A stretch of DNA of 64,000 bases from an uncultured Paracoccaceae bacterium (GCA_951812615.1 CATOSU010000002.1:806001-870000), one strand, 5' to 3'; counted from the first letter of the stretch, positions 43,667-53,005 are shown. Program-made: numbers and translations. Notes: generated by a model from the letters alone, not told the origin.

Positions 43667-44454
43667 TGCCAAAGCGGGTCGTGATACATCCCGGGTTCCA
43701 CAAGACCGGGACCAGCACGGTTCAGAGGGCCCTGCGCGTGAACCGGTCACTGCTGAAACCGTACCTGCGCTCGATCCTGAAACCGCCGCTCAAGGAAACC
43801 TGCCACGCCTCCCGGGGGTACAGCACCTGGCGTGATCCGATATCGCTGCACAAGTTTCGCCGCCGGTTCAGGGCGGTGCTCAAGGACATCTCGGCCATGC
43901 CGCGGCGCACACTGCTGATCTCGGCTGAGGAATTGTCCGGGCATCTGCCCGGACGCGACGGGCTGGACAGCTATGCCGCAGCCCCGGTCCTTGCCCGCGT
44001 GATGCGCGAAACCGTGGCCGGGGTGATGCCGCAGACCGAGCTGATCTTCTATTATTCGACCCGGTCGCCGGATCCGTGGATGCGCAGCGCCTACTGGCAG
44101 CACGTCCGGGCGTCTTCGATGACGCTGGATTTCGATGAATACGCCACGCGCTATTGCGGTTCGGCAGATCTGGACGGCATTGTCGATGCCGTTGCAGCCG
44201 ATGTCGAAACCGGTGTGCACCGGGCGGTTCTGGACGAAACCGGCGATCTGCCCGCCGGGCCGGCAACGCCGCTGCTGGATTTGTGCGACGTCCCGCGCGA
44301 AATACAGGCTCAGATGCAGACCGAGACAATCAACACCCATCTCGGCGAAGACGTGCTGCAGGCCTTGCTGCAGGCCAATCGCGCGCATTCGGATCATGAC
44401 GCGCGATCGGCCGCGAAATCGGCGATCCTGACAGCAGCAGAGGGGGCCACATGA
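43666..44454 (+). CDS. Sulfotransferase-like protein, 262 aa
   Basis: The N-terminus VVIHPGFHKTGTSTVQRAL matches the 5'-phosphosulfate (PAPS) binding loop of sulfotransferases. A later YSTRSPDPWMRSAYWQHVR segment fits the 3'-phosphate loop. There is no signal peptide. The acceptor is unknown. It is locked between the membrane protein and trmD by overlapping stop/start codons, an odd place for a sulfotransferase. Confidence 0.75.
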   Translation: MPKRVVIHPGFHKTGTSTVQRALRVNRSLLKPYLRSILKPPLKETCHASRGYSTWRDPISLHKFRRRFRAVLKDISAMPRRTLLISAEELSGHLPGRDGLDSYAAAPVLARVMRETVAGVMPQTELIFYYSTRSPDPWMRSAYWQHVRASSMTLDFDEYATRYCGSADLDGIVDAVAADVETGVHRAVLDETGDLPAGPATPLLDLCDVPREIQAQMQTETINTHLGEDVLQALLQANRAHSDHDARSAAKSAILTAAEGAT

Positions 44455-45266
44455 CCGACGAACCCGAAAGCCCCGGCCGTTCGCTGGGACGCAAGCGCAT
44501 CCAGGCGTCGGTGCGCCCGCGCGAGCTGATCACACCCACGCCCGATTTGCACGGGATCTGGACGGCGCGGGTGATCACGCTTTTCCCGACCGCCTTTCCC
44601 GGTGTTCTGAGCGAAAGCCTGACCGGCAAGGCGCTGAAAGACGGGTTGTGGCAGCTGGAAACAGTGGACCTGCGCGGGTTCGGTATAGGGAAGCACCGCA
44701 ATGTCGATGACACGCCGGCCGGCGGCGGGGCCGGCATGGTGTTGCGCGCCGATGTTCTGGGCGATGCGATCGACCACTCCATGGCGGGCACTTCTGCGCA
44801 CTGGCCCCTGATTTGTTTCAGCCCGCGCGGCAAACCCATGCAGCAGAGACTGATGCAGGACCTTGCCCGCGCCGACGGCGTCACGCTGATCTGTGGCCGG
44901 TTCGAAGGCGTGGATGAACGGGTTCTGCAGCACTATCCGGTACAGGAAGTGTCGCTGGGCGATTTCGTGATGACCGGCGGCGAGATCGCGGCTCAGGCGC
45001 TGATCGATGCAACCGTGCGGCTGTTGCCCGGCGTGCTGGGCAACGCGGCGTCCGCCGAACAGGAAAGTTTTTCGGACGGACTGCTGGAACATCCGCAGTA
45101 TACCCGACCGGCCGAATGGCGCGGGCAGGAGATCCCGTCGGTTCTGACGTCAGGACATCACGGCGAAATCGCGCGCTGGCGTCAGGCCCGGTCCGAGGAG
45201 CTGACACGGGCGCGGCGGCCCGACCTCTGGGACGCCTATACCAAGCGCAAGGTTGTCGACGACTAA
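44451..45266 (+). CDS. trmD: tRNA (guanine-N1)-methyltransferase
   Basis: Methylates G37 of tRNAs to prevent frameshifting. The trefoil-knot SPOUT domain shows DDTPAGGGAGMVL, LICGRFEGVDERVL and VSLGDFVMTGGEIAA. The N-terminal 37 residues before WTARVITLFPTAFPGVL are an extension. ATG 44451 overlaps the preceding stop (ATGA). In most bacteria rplS follows trmD; here a caspase gene on the opposite strand lies 14 bases away. Confidence 0.95.
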   Translation: MTDEPESPGRSLGRKRIQASVRPRELITPTPDLHGIWTARVITLFPTAFPGVLSESLTGKALKDGLWQLETVDLRGFGIGKHRNVDDTPAGGGAGMVLRADVLGDAIDHSMAGTSAHWPLICFSPRGKPMQQRLMQDLARADGVTLICGRFEGVDERVLQHYPVQEVSLGDFVMTGGEIAAQALIDATVRLLPGVLGNAASAEQESFSDGLLEHPQYTRPAEWRGQEIPSVLTSGHHGEIARWRQARSEELTRARRPDLWDAYTKRKVVDD

Positions 45267-45280
45267 GCGGCCGCCCGCTC

Positions 45281-47383
45281 TCAACTGCCCGGCACGGTAT
45301 CGATGTCGTATTGCAGTATGACCGGGGCCGGCCCCGTATCATCGTCCAGCGACACGGCGCCGCGGGTTGTAGTGCCGAAACCCGCGGCGCGCAGTGCACC
45401 GGCAAACCCGGAACCTGCATCGCCGTTTCCTCGGGTCACAGCAACGGCATCCTGCGCCAGAAACCGCAGATCCTCGATCGCGCTTTGGGGCTCGGCCGGG
45501 CTCAGGATGATGACGACCCGGTCCCGCCCGAACGCTTCGTCGGTGATCCGGAACAAACCTTTCTTCAGCGTATCGCCCGGTTGCAGGCGACCATGAAAGA
45601 AATGAGAGATGGAATAGTCCGACCCGATATGCAGCACGTTTGCATCAACCGGAAAATCCTCCTGATTGGTCAATAACACATGGACCTGATCGTCGGGCAC
45701 AAGGATCGGAACGGATGACATATCCAGATCGGTCAACTGCCGTTGCTTCCGCGATTTCGTGCGCAGGCGCAGTTCGACACCCAGATCGTGATTGTCATAA
45801 GCACCGCCCATACGCAGCAGGTTGATGGCCCGCGACATGGTTTCCAGATTGTCCTGCATCAGCGCGGCGATCTCATCGCCGTCCCGGCCGCCGGTCCCAA
45901 CGGAGGGGGTTTGATCCGCCTTTTCGGGTTCGAAGTATCCGGACCCGGGCAGCATCCACACCGCATCGGGCCGCGGGCTGTCCGGGATGACGGCAAGGCG
46001 AATGTCCGCTTCGCCCGTTCCGGCGGGAACAAAGCGAATGCGTGTGCCGGTAGCCGCATCCTGCAAGACGCTCAACGCGTCGGTCAGCGCTGCTGGCATC
46101 GGTTGGGTTTCGTCGGGCATTGCAACGGTCAGCGAAAAATCAACCGTATCGGCCAGCTTGCGGGCAAAGGCCCCTCTTGGCAGATCCGACACCTCCGGCG
46201 CGGCGGTCCCGTTGTGCTCAACCGGCTCAAGATCCGCGACGAATGTATCGGCGTAAGTCACCGCGACAAAGCCCAGCGCATCCTCCAACGAGCTGGCGGC
46301 GGTCGGCAAAAGCGCCAGCACGTCACCTTCGGCGATGCCCTGCAGGTGACCGGCGCTTACTGTCGGCCCGTATTCACCGTCTTTCACCGGCCATTGCACA
46401 ATCTTTTCGCCCGCTTCGCCGGAAAAGACGTAAGCGTCCAGATCACCCTCGAACATCGGTGTGGACAGGGCAAGATTTCCAACGACATATTTGCGCAGGA
46501 TTTCCTGCCCCAGCTGCCGATAGGTCAGGCCCGGGTTTTCGGCCAGTGTTTCGAATATCGTAAAGGTGAAAACCCCTTGCGACCGGCGGCCGGGTTTGCC
46601 GCGCGGCAGGCGCTTTTCCGGCGTCGTTTCGTTGGTCTGGGCGGCATAGAAGGCGACGAAACCGCCCTGCCCGGCCCCATCCCCGACCGCATCGCCCGCG
46701 GGGCTTTGCGGACGCTGATGCGGATCAGGCAGCGCGCGGCTGGCGGACCCTGCATCCGCCATGGCATCGTCCGGCACGCCCAGCGCGGATGGATCCAGCT
46801 TGCGCAGGCGCAGCTCGTCGTCCCCGCCGGGTGCTGCACGGGTCACGGTGCCGGAATGGCAGCTGTCGAACACCGCCCACACGGTTGCCCCCCGGGTCCG
46901 CAATTCACCGATCAGGGTGCCGATTTCATCGTCAACCAACGCGTTTTCAACCGAGCCGACCGTGTCCGACCACGGCCCGATATCGACCGGCAGGAAAAGC
47001 TCGTCCAGACCGTCGATTTCACTGTCGGGGTCCAGCGCCGGGGCCTGCGATCCGTGACCGGAGAAATGAAGATACACGAAGTCGCCTTCGCCGACCTGCC
47101 CGGCAATCTGCGCAAACCCGTTGCGGATGGCCGCCAGCGTAGGTTTAGCGCTGCCTTCGACCCCGTCGGCAAGGATCAGAACGTTTTCGGGCCGGAACGG
47201 GACCGGCGAGGCCTGGGTCAGATAGGTTCGGACAAGGTCGACATCATTGGCCGGCCCGCGCAGCCAGAACCGTTCTTCCAGATTGTCGTAGGTCGATGCA
47301 CCAACCAGCAGGGCGTAGTTTTCCGCGCAGGCAGAGCCCGCCGTGGCCAGTGCCGCGGCACATGCAAGAAACAGGGACTTCAT
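45281..47383 (-). CDS. Exported caspase-family peptidase (C14), 700 aa
   Basis: A signal peptide (about 20 residues, ending SACA) precedes a caspase-fold domain. The catalytic His is His110 in YLHFSGHGSQAP and the Cys is Cys175 in VFDSCHSGT. DELFLPVDIGPW and VENALVDDE between them recur almost identically in the second caspase at 53072. The C-terminal 350 residues are an unassigned beta-rich region with an LTDLDMSSVPILVPDD-type segment. Bacterial orthocaspases usually cleave after Arg or Lys. Start ATG 47383 has GAGGG upstream and lies 10 bases after the small secreted partner gene, so the two form an operon. Confidence 0.88.
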   Translation of the reverse strand: MKSLFLACAAALATAGSACAENYALLVGASTYDNLEERFWLRGPANDVDLVRTYLTQASPVPFRPENVLILADGVEGSAKPTLAAIRNGFAQIAGQVGEGDFVYLHFSGHGSQAPALDPDSEIDGLDELFLPVDIGPWSDTVGSVENALVDDEIGTLIGELRTRGATVWAVFDSCHSGTVTRAAPGGDDELRLRKLDPSALGVPDDAMADAGSASRALPDPHQRPQSPAGDAVGDGAGQGGFVAFYAAQTNETTPEKRLPRGKPGRRSQGVFTFTIFETLAENPGLTYRQLGQEILRKYVVGNLALSTPMFEGDLDAYVFSGEAGEKIVQWPVKDGEYGPTVSAGHLQGIAEGDVLALLPTAASSLEDALGFVAVTYADTFVADLEPVEHNGTAAPEVSDLPRGAFARKLADTVDFSLTVAMPDETQPMPAALTDALSVLQDAATGTRIRFVPAGTGEADIRLAVIPDSPRPDAVWMLPGSGYFEPEKADQTPSVGTGGRDGDEIAALMQDNLETMSRAINLLRMGGAYDNHDLGVELRLRTKSRKQRQLTDLDMSSVPILVPDDQVHVLLTNQEDFPVDANVLHIGSDYSISHFFHGRLQPGDTLKKGLFRITDEAFGRDRVVIILSPAEPQSAIEDLRFLAQDAVAVTRGNGDAGSGFAGALRAAGFGTTTRGAVSLDDDTGPAPVILQYDIDTVPGS

Positions 47384-47393
47384 ACCGATACCC

Positions 47394-48014
47394 TCAATTC
47401 GTCATCAGCGAGTAATTCGCGCCGGATCCGCTTTCATTGGTGACCTTGACCGAGAACATGCCGCTTTCACGGGGACGCCAGCCGCAATAGGCGATCGCGC
47501 TGGCATCGGTGTCCGAGCAGACCAGCCGGTCCTTGGCGTCATAGATGAAAACGTTGATGTCCTGACTGCCCTTGGCTTCGACATAAACCTCGGCATATTT
47601 CTTTCCGTCGAACGGCACGTTGCGGTAGATGCTCGACCCTTTCGCGCCAAGGCTGGCGATGTTGTAAACCGGGCCGTCGGTCACGCCCTTGGTGGTTTCT
47701 GCTGCAACGTCCTCGATCAGGCCGGTCATCAGGTCATCGCCCGACGCAAAGGCACGGGCCTGATCCAGCATGTCGTTCCACCCGAGATGCGCACCGTCTG
47801 GACCAGCACCATCGGCCGTCCGGTCGGTTTGCTCCAGCCCGGCAGAACGGCGCAGTTTTGCGGCCGCAACGATCAACAGCGGGTCGCGCGTGGACACGCC
47901 TTCATCATAAATGACGCGCGACGCCTGAACCTTTTGCAGGGCCCGGTCCGTGTCGGCCAGCGATGCCTGGGCCGCAAACGCGAAAAGAGTGGCAAGCAGT
48001 GCAGTTCTGAACAT
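47394..48014 (-). CDS. Small secreted protein with PPC-like C-terminal domain, 206 aa
   Basis: A signal peptide (ALLATLFAFAAQASLA) is followed by a helical N-terminal region (DPLLIVAAAKLRR) and a C-terminal beta domain. That domain has VPFDGKKYAEVYVEAKG, INVFIYDAKDRLVCSD, YCGWRPRESGMFSVKVTN and a terminal YSLMTN. The same layout and the same terminal Leu/Met-Thr-Asn occur in the paralogue at 58955. Pre-peptidase C-terminal (PPC)-like domains are beta sandwiches attached to secreted peptidases. It is immediately upstream of the caspase gene (10 bases) and divergent from the HtrA gene. It could be an inhibitor, chaperone or targeting partner. Confidence 0.75.
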   Translation of the reverse strand: MFRTALLATLFAFAAQASLADTDRALQKVQASRVIYDEGVSTRDPLLIVAAAKLRRSAGLEQTDRTADGAGPDGAHLGWNDMLDQARAFASGDDLMTGLIEDVAAETTKGVTDGPVYNIASLGAKGSSIYRNVPFDGKKYAEVYVEAKGSQDINVFIYDAKDRLVCSDTDASAIAYCGWRPRESGMFSVKVTNESGSGANYSLMTN

Positions 48015-48138
48015 GGCATGGCCTTCCGTCTGTAAGCTCTGCAAAAACCTAGCGGCGCAGTTTCCACCTGCCAACCGCGACTTAAAACATGACGGGATTA
48101 TTCACGTGAGTTTGTCGCTGCTTTGACCCTAGAAGGGG

Positions 48139-49446
48139 ATGTCTTTGAAAAGAATGGCGAAACAAATGATATTCAGACAGTTGATTTGGGTTGCACTTGC
48201 GCTGTTTGCAGCGTTTTCCCCGCCCGCTCACGCGATGCCGGGGCCGGGTATGTCGGCATCGGTCACGATATGGAGCGACGATCCCGAGGAGCGTTTTCTC
48301 GGCTCCGGCTTCGTTGTTCGGGATGGTGGCGCGGTGGTTACCAACGCCCATGTTGTCGGGTCGGCAGCCTCGGTCATGGTGGAAACCCCGACCGGTTCCC
48401 GGCACCGGGCCCGGGTCGCGGCGCGCGACGAGGTTCGGGATCTGGCCCTGTTGCGGACCGGGGCGGCGCTGAGACCGGGGCTGGCGATTTCCGCGAACAC
48501 ACCCGCCCCGGGCGCGCCGGTTTTCGCCATCGGGTCGCCGCTGGGAACCGGGCTGGCGGTGACCACGGGCATCGTTTCCGCACTGGACAGGCAGATCGAC
48601 CCACAACAGCCGGTGCTGTACCTGCAGCATTCAGCGCCGGTCAATCCGGGAAGCTCCGGTGGTCCGTTGCTGAACGCGCGGGGGCAGGTGATCGGGATCA
48701 ACACGCGCATTGCAGATGGATCGCGATATTTTGTCGGGATTGCCTATGCGGTTCCGGCACGGGATATATTGGCCTTTCTGGCCGATCCGCACCGGGCGTC
48801 TGTACCCAATCCCGGCATTCAGGTGCGCCGGATCACGCGACAGATTGCAGAGGCGCTGGACCTGTCGGACCGCCGCGGTGTTCTGGTGGAACACGTGGGC
48901 GCGGGCGGGCCAGCGGCACAGGCCGGCGTCAAAGCCGGCGACATCCTGCTGAAACTGGGCATATCCGATGTCCGGACCCCCGGCGACGTTGCGGTCATTC
49001 TTGCCGCCGGTCCGTTGCCCGACACGGCAACGGTGCTGCGGGCCGGGCAGGTTCATATCCTGCCGCTGGACCTGAGCCACCGCGCGACGGCGCTGAACAT
49101 GATGTCGGGCGCTGTCATCTCCGCGCGCGACAGCTACACGCTTGTGCAAATGGGGCTGGCGATCGGCGCCGACGGCAGGATCGCCGAAACGTCCGACGGG
49201 ACGGCCGGGTTCTATTCCGGGCTGAGCGTTGGCGACAGGATCATCGCGGTCAATGGCATTCCGATGGACGAAATGCCGGAAGGCTGGCAGGAAAGCACGC
49301 GGTATTCAAAGGCAGTGCTGTTGTTGCTGCGCCTGTCGGACGGCTCAACCCGGCACGTCCTTCTGGACCCGTGGGCAACGGCACCGCGCCTGCGCCCCGC
49401 CAGCGGGGCAAACGTGATGGATCAGGACGTGGTATCGTTCGAATAG
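48139..49446 (+). CDS. HtrA/S1C serine protease with PDZ-like repeats, 435 aa
   Basis: A signal peptide (LIWVALALFAAFSPPAHA) is followed by a chymotrypsin-fold protease with His71 in TNAHVV, Asp101 in RDLALLR and Ser173 in NPGSSGGPLL. Two PDZ-like regions follow (DRRGVLVEHVGAGGPAAQAG and LSVGDRIIAVNGIPMDEMPE). HtrA proteases degrade or sense misfolded envelope proteins. The gene is followed at 15 bases by a response regulator and sensor kinase, an arrangement resembling protease-linked envelope-stress systems. Nearby in-frame ATGs (48154, 48166) are alternative starts. Confidence 0.9.
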   Translation: MSLKRMAKQMIFRQLIWVALALFAAFSPPAHAMPGPGMSASVTIWSDDPEERFLGSGFVVRDGGAVVTNAHVVGSAASVMVETPTGSRHRARVAARDEVRDLALLRTGAALRPGLAISANTPAPGAPVFAIGSPLGTGLAVTTGIVSALDRQIDPQQPVLYLQHSAPVNPGSSGGPLLNARGQVIGINTRIADGSRYFVGIAYAVPARDILAFLADPHRASVPNPGIQVRRITRQIAEALDLSDRRGVLVEHVGAGGPAAQAGVKAGDILLKLGISDVRTPGDVAVILAAGPLPDTATVLRAGQVHILPLDLSHRATALNMMSGAVISARDSYTLVQMGLAIGADGRIAETSDGTAGFYSGLSVGDRIIAVNGIPMDEMPEGWQESTRYSKAVLLLLRLSDGSTRHVLLDPWATAPRLRPASGANVMDQDVVSFE

Positions 49447-49461
49447 CGAAGGAGAGGCAGC

Positions 49462-50160
49462 ATGGCAGAACGGATCCTGATCGTCGAGGACGACGCGGAC
49501 ATGCGGGCGGCGATGGCGCAATGTTGCGCTGAACTGGACTATGACCCGATCCTGATGGGCAGTTTCGCGGACGGGCTGAAGGCCGCCGCCCTGTCAGAAT
49601 ACGCGCTGGTGATACTGGACCGGCTGCTGCCCGATGGCGACGGGATCGACGCCATCGCGGAACTGCGCCGTCTGGGTACCGTGCGCAACATTCTGGTGGT
49701 CAGCGCCCTCGCCCATTCCGGTCACCGCGTGGACGGGCTGGAACGCGGCGCGGATGATTACCTGCCGAAACCCTTTGCCGAAGATGAACTGCGCGCCCGG
49801 ATCAAGGCGCTGCTCAGGCGGGGCAAGGCGCAGGCGGACGGCAACGACTTCCTAGTGTTCGGCGATCTGGAAATCCGGGTCAAGGCCCGCACTGTGCACT
49901 GGGGAACAGCACATATTCCGCTGTCGCCCAAGGAATTCGAACTGCTGATGTACTTTGCAGTGAACGCGGGCGAGGCCCTGTCGCGGATGCAACTTCTGGA
50001 ACATGTCTGGAAGCTGAGCTTTGACCCGCAGACAAATGTTGTGGATGTCCATGTCGGGCGGCTGCGACGCAAGCTGGAAGCCGCCACTGGCACCGCCTTT
50101 CTGCAAACCGTACGCGGATCGGGTTACATGTTTGGTCAGCCACCGGAGCAGGATACATGA
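49462..50160 (+). CDS. OmpR-family response regulator
   Basis: A 232-aa regulator. The receiver domain has the acidic pocket EDDADM, phospho-acceptor Asp53 in VILDRLLPDGDG and the Lys in YLPKPF. The C-terminal winged helix is of OmpR/PhoB type (LSPKEFELLMYFAVNAGEAL, then VVDVHVGRLRRKLE). It starts 15 bases after the HtrA gene with AAGGAGAGG upstream, and it overlaps the kinase gene by ATGA. It probably controls the surrounding protease genes. Confidence 0.95.
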   Translation: MAERILIVEDDADMRAAMAQCCAELDYDPILMGSFADGLKAAALSEYALVILDRLLPDGDGIDAIAELRRLGTVRNILVVSALAHSGHRVDGLERGADDYLPKPFAEDELRARIKALLRRGKAQADGNDFLVFGDLEIRVKARTVHWGTAHIPLSPKEFELLMYFAVNAGEALSRMQLLEHVWKLSFDPQTNVVDVHVGRLRRKLEAATGTAFLQTVRGSGYMFGQPPEQDT

Positions 50161-51524
50161 CATGGTGGCGCAGCGCGGTCTGGCGGTCCGCCCTGCTGAT
50201 CGCGGTTTTGCCGCTCGCGCTGGCGCTGGTCGGAGTTCTGATCGCGCAGCGCCAATTGCAGGACCGCCTGCAGACCGAAGCCGAAGCGCGACTGACAGCC
50301 GAATTGCGCAATATCGAGGCGCTTTATGCCCAGCGCCGGGTGATCGCTGTGCGGCAGGCCATGGAATTTCGCAGCCTGCAAGATGCGGATGATGGCGGGC
50401 TATACCTGTTACAGCAACGCGACGGCACCTGGCTGAGTGGAAATCTGACCGACTGGCCGGGCACGGTAGACCGGAGCGACGAAGGCTTCGGTCCTGCTCC
50501 CTACCAGATCCTGAGGCTGGCAGGCCCCGATGGCGTGGACCGGCGATACATGGTTGCCGGGCGCACGTTGCGGGGCGGTTTTCCGATGCTGGTCGGGCTC
50601 AGCCTGACGCCGATGGATCAGACATTGCAGGGGATGCGCCGGGTTTTCCTGTTGTTCGGGGCCATAATGCTGGCATCCGGCCTGTGCGCGGCTGCAATTG
50701 TCGCCACCGTGGCACGACGCCGGCTTGGTCGGTTCAACAGCTTTCTGGCGCGTGTGGGTCGGGACAGCGGCGTGTCGGAACGCCTGAACAACCCGGAAAT
50801 CAATGAATACGGTCAGCTCAGCCGGCATGTCGACGATATGCTTGACCGGATCGCACATCTGGTCGAAGCGCACCGGCGGCTGGGCAACGCCGTGGCCCAT
50901 GAAATGCGAACGCCGCTGGCACGCATACAGTCCCGGCTGAATGGGCTGAATCTGCCCGAGGAACAGCGCACGGCGCTGGACGATGAAATCAGGGCCATGA
51001 TCCGCCTGTTCGACAGCCTGCTGAGCATCGCCGAGATGGACGCCAAGGCCGGCAATACCGCCGGGCTGCAACCGGTCGACCTGTCCGTCATATGCGACCG
51101 GATCGTCGATTTGTATGAACCGGTTGCCGAGGACGCCGGGCGGGAACTGATTGGCGACATTGCCCCGGGCATCCGCATCCTTGGCGACGAGGGGCTGTTG
51201 TCGCAACTGTTGTCGAACCTGATCGAGAACGGGTTGAAATACACCCGCCCCGGCGATGTGATCACGGTGTCGCTCAGGCCTTCCGGCACCCGAACCAGCC
51301 TGCGCATCTCCGATACCGGACCGGGCATTGCACCTGACCTGCAGGCCCGGATCTTTGCCCCGTTCACTCGCGGCGATCAGACGGAGATGGCACCGGGTTA
51401 CGGGCTGGGGTTGGCGCTGGTTCGGGCGATTGCGCTGCGGCACGGGGCCAGGCTGACCCTGCCGGAGGTCGAAAAAGGGTTTGCCCTCGAAATCAACTGC
51501 CTGCAATTTAGCGGGAAGTCGTAA
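50157..51524 (+). CDS. Membrane sensor histidine kinase
   Basis: A 455-aa kinase. Helix TM1 is about residues 10-31, a periplasmic sensor region of about 130 residues follows, and TM2 is about 162-187. A HAMP-like linker leads to His248 in HEMRTPLARIQSRL and an HATPase domain with ISDTGPGIAPDL and GLGLALVRAIALRHG. The periplasmic region has no recognised sensor fold. With the regulator it forms a complete two-component system inside the protease cluster. Confidence 0.94.
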   Translation: MTWWRSAVWRSALLIAVLPLALALVGVLIAQRQLQDRLQTEAEARLTAELRNIEALYAQRRVIAVRQAMEFRSLQDADDGGLYLLQQRDGTWLSGNLTDWPGTVDRSDEGFGPAPYQILRLAGPDGVDRRYMVAGRTLRGGFPMLVGLSLTPMDQTLQGMRRVFLLFGAIMLASGLCAAAIVATVARRRLGRFNSFLARVGRDSGVSERLNNPEINEYGQLSRHVDDMLDRIAHLVEAHRRLGNAVAHEMRTPLARIQSRLNGLNLPEEQRTALDDEIRAMIRLFDSLLSIAEMDAKAGNTAGLQPVDLSVICDRIVDLYEPVAEDAGRELIGDIAPGIRILGDEGLLSQLLSNLIENGLKYTRPGDVITVSLRPSGTRTSLRISDTGPGIAPDLQARIFAPFTRGDQTEMAPGYGLGLALVRAIALRHGARLTLPEVEKGFALEINCLQFSGKS

Positions 51525-51550
51525 ACCAGATCGGCTGCAGGGGGAGCAGG

Positions 51551-53005
51551 ATGACATTCAGGGCGCAGTACCTGGCGCTGGCTTTGGGGATGATCGTCGC
51601 CGGGTGTGCGGCGTGGAACACGCCGATCAATACCGCCCTTGTCGACGGTGAACGCCCCGAGGAACTGCCGTTTGGCGGACAGGACATCGCTGACGATGAG
51701 GTGTTTATCGGGCTGGCGTTTTCAGGCGGCGGCACGCGGGCCTCTTCCTTTTCCTTCGGCATGCTCAAGGCGCTGCAGGAGGCCGCGCAATCACAGAAGA
51801 ACCCCGACGGCCTGCTGAAACATGTGCGTCTGGTTACCGGTGTGTCCGGCGGATCGGTCACGGCGGCCTATTTCGGGCTGCACGGTCCGAACGGCATGGA
51901 AAGTTACCGGGAGAAATACCTGATCCAGAATGCCGAAAAGTACATGTCCACCTCGGTCTGGAACCCTGTGACGCTGGCCCGCGGTTTGTCCGGCGGTGTG
52001 AACAGCCGGAAGACATTTGCGCGGTTTCTGGACGAAAGCATTCTGGGCGGCGCAACCTTCCGAGATCTTTGGAAACGCGGGTACGCCACCACATGGCTGA
52101 ACGCCAGCGACGTAGCCAACAACACCCCTTTCGTTTTCACGCAGGAAACCTTTGACGCCCTGTGTTCGAATTTGGCCAACCTTCCGGTCAGCGAAGCGGT
52201 CGCCGCATCAGCGGCCTTTCCTCTGGTGTTCACGCCGATCACGCTGAAGGCCCACGAAAAGAACTGCAATTACACCGAACCCGACTGGCTGACCGCAGCC
52301 CGGTTCAACCCGGAAGCCACGAGTGCGATGAAAGCCTACGGCAAGACGCTGGAAACCTACAGGGACCCGGAAAAGATCAAATATGTCAAACTTCTGGACG
52401 GGGCGATCACCGACAATTTCGGCACCACCGGCCTGTCGGTGGCGCGTGCCAAGTCGCAGACACCGTTCGGCCCTCTGACCGAAGCACAGGCGGTCCGGCT
52501 GAAGCGCATGCTGTTTCTCGTGGCGAATGCGGGCGTTCAGTCGGATTTCCGCTGGACCCAGAAGCCGGGCGGACCGGGTGGCGTGCAACTGGGCCTCGCC
52601 ATCGCCAACAGCTCGATGGGATCGGCCACGCGGCTCGGATACGACGTGCTGCGGCTGACGCTGGATCAATACGCCGAGGACCTGATCGAATGGCGCTGTT
52701 CTCTATCCCCATCTGCCGTGCGGCGGCTGCGCGGCAGCCTGTCGGGCTGGGACTGTTCGGACGTGAAGCTGTTTGTCGGACAGGTGAATTTCGAACTGCT
52801 GGATGAGGACCGCCAAGAGGAACTGGACACAGTACCGACCCGGCTGAGGCTGGAAACCGAGCAGGTTGACGCGGTGATCGAGGCCGGGCTGGACGCAACG
52901 CGACTGAACCCCGATTTCAACGGGTTTTTGCGGTCAATCGATGTCGGCCCGCCGCTGGCCTCGCCCGGCGGCCCGGCTCCGCGGCGAATCCTGCCCAGCG
53001 GATGA
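51551..53005 (+). CDS. Patatin-like phospholipase lipoprotein, 484 aa
   Basis: The lipobox IVAGC (Cys19) with Ala at +2 predicts outer-membrane anchoring. The patatin fold shows the oxyanion loop SGGGTRASSFSFG (from residue 58), nucleophile Ser99 in GVSGGS and the catalytic Asp in LLDGAITDNFG near residue 282. It is therefore a predicted acyl hydrolase acting on membrane lipids. It lies 26 bases after the kinase and 66 bases before the second caspase. Patatins serve as membrane-damaging effectors in several immunity systems, but this one is exported. Confidence 0.88.
   Translation: MTFRAQYLALALGMIVAGCAAWNTPINTALVDGERPEELPFGGQDIADDEVFIGLAFSGGGTRASSFSFGMLKALQEAAQSQKNPDGLLKHVRLVTGVSGGSVTAAYFGLHGPNGMESYREKYLIQNAEKYMSTSVWNPVTLARGLSGGVNSRKTFARFLDESILGGATFRDLWKRGYATTWLNASDVANNTPFVFTQETFDALCSNLANLPVSEAVAASAAFPLVFTPITLKAHEKNCNYTEPDWLTAARFNPEATSAMKAYGKTLETYRDPEKIKYVKLLDGAITDNFGTTGLSVARAKSQTPFGPLTEAQAVRLKRMLFLVANAGVQSDFRWTQKPGGPGGVQLGLAIANSSMGSATRLGYDVLRLTLDQYAEDLIEWRCSLSPSAVRRLRGSLSGWDCSDVKLFVGQVNFELLDEDRQEELDTVPTRLRLETEQVDAVIEAGLDATRLNPDFNGFLRSIDVGPPLASPGGPAPRRILPSG

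Noticed and set aside
45743..47443. A 566-codon plus-strand frame opposite caspase 1
   Set aside because: The caspase on the other strand has a signal peptide, both catalytic motifs and a ribosome-binding site; the plus frame has none of these.
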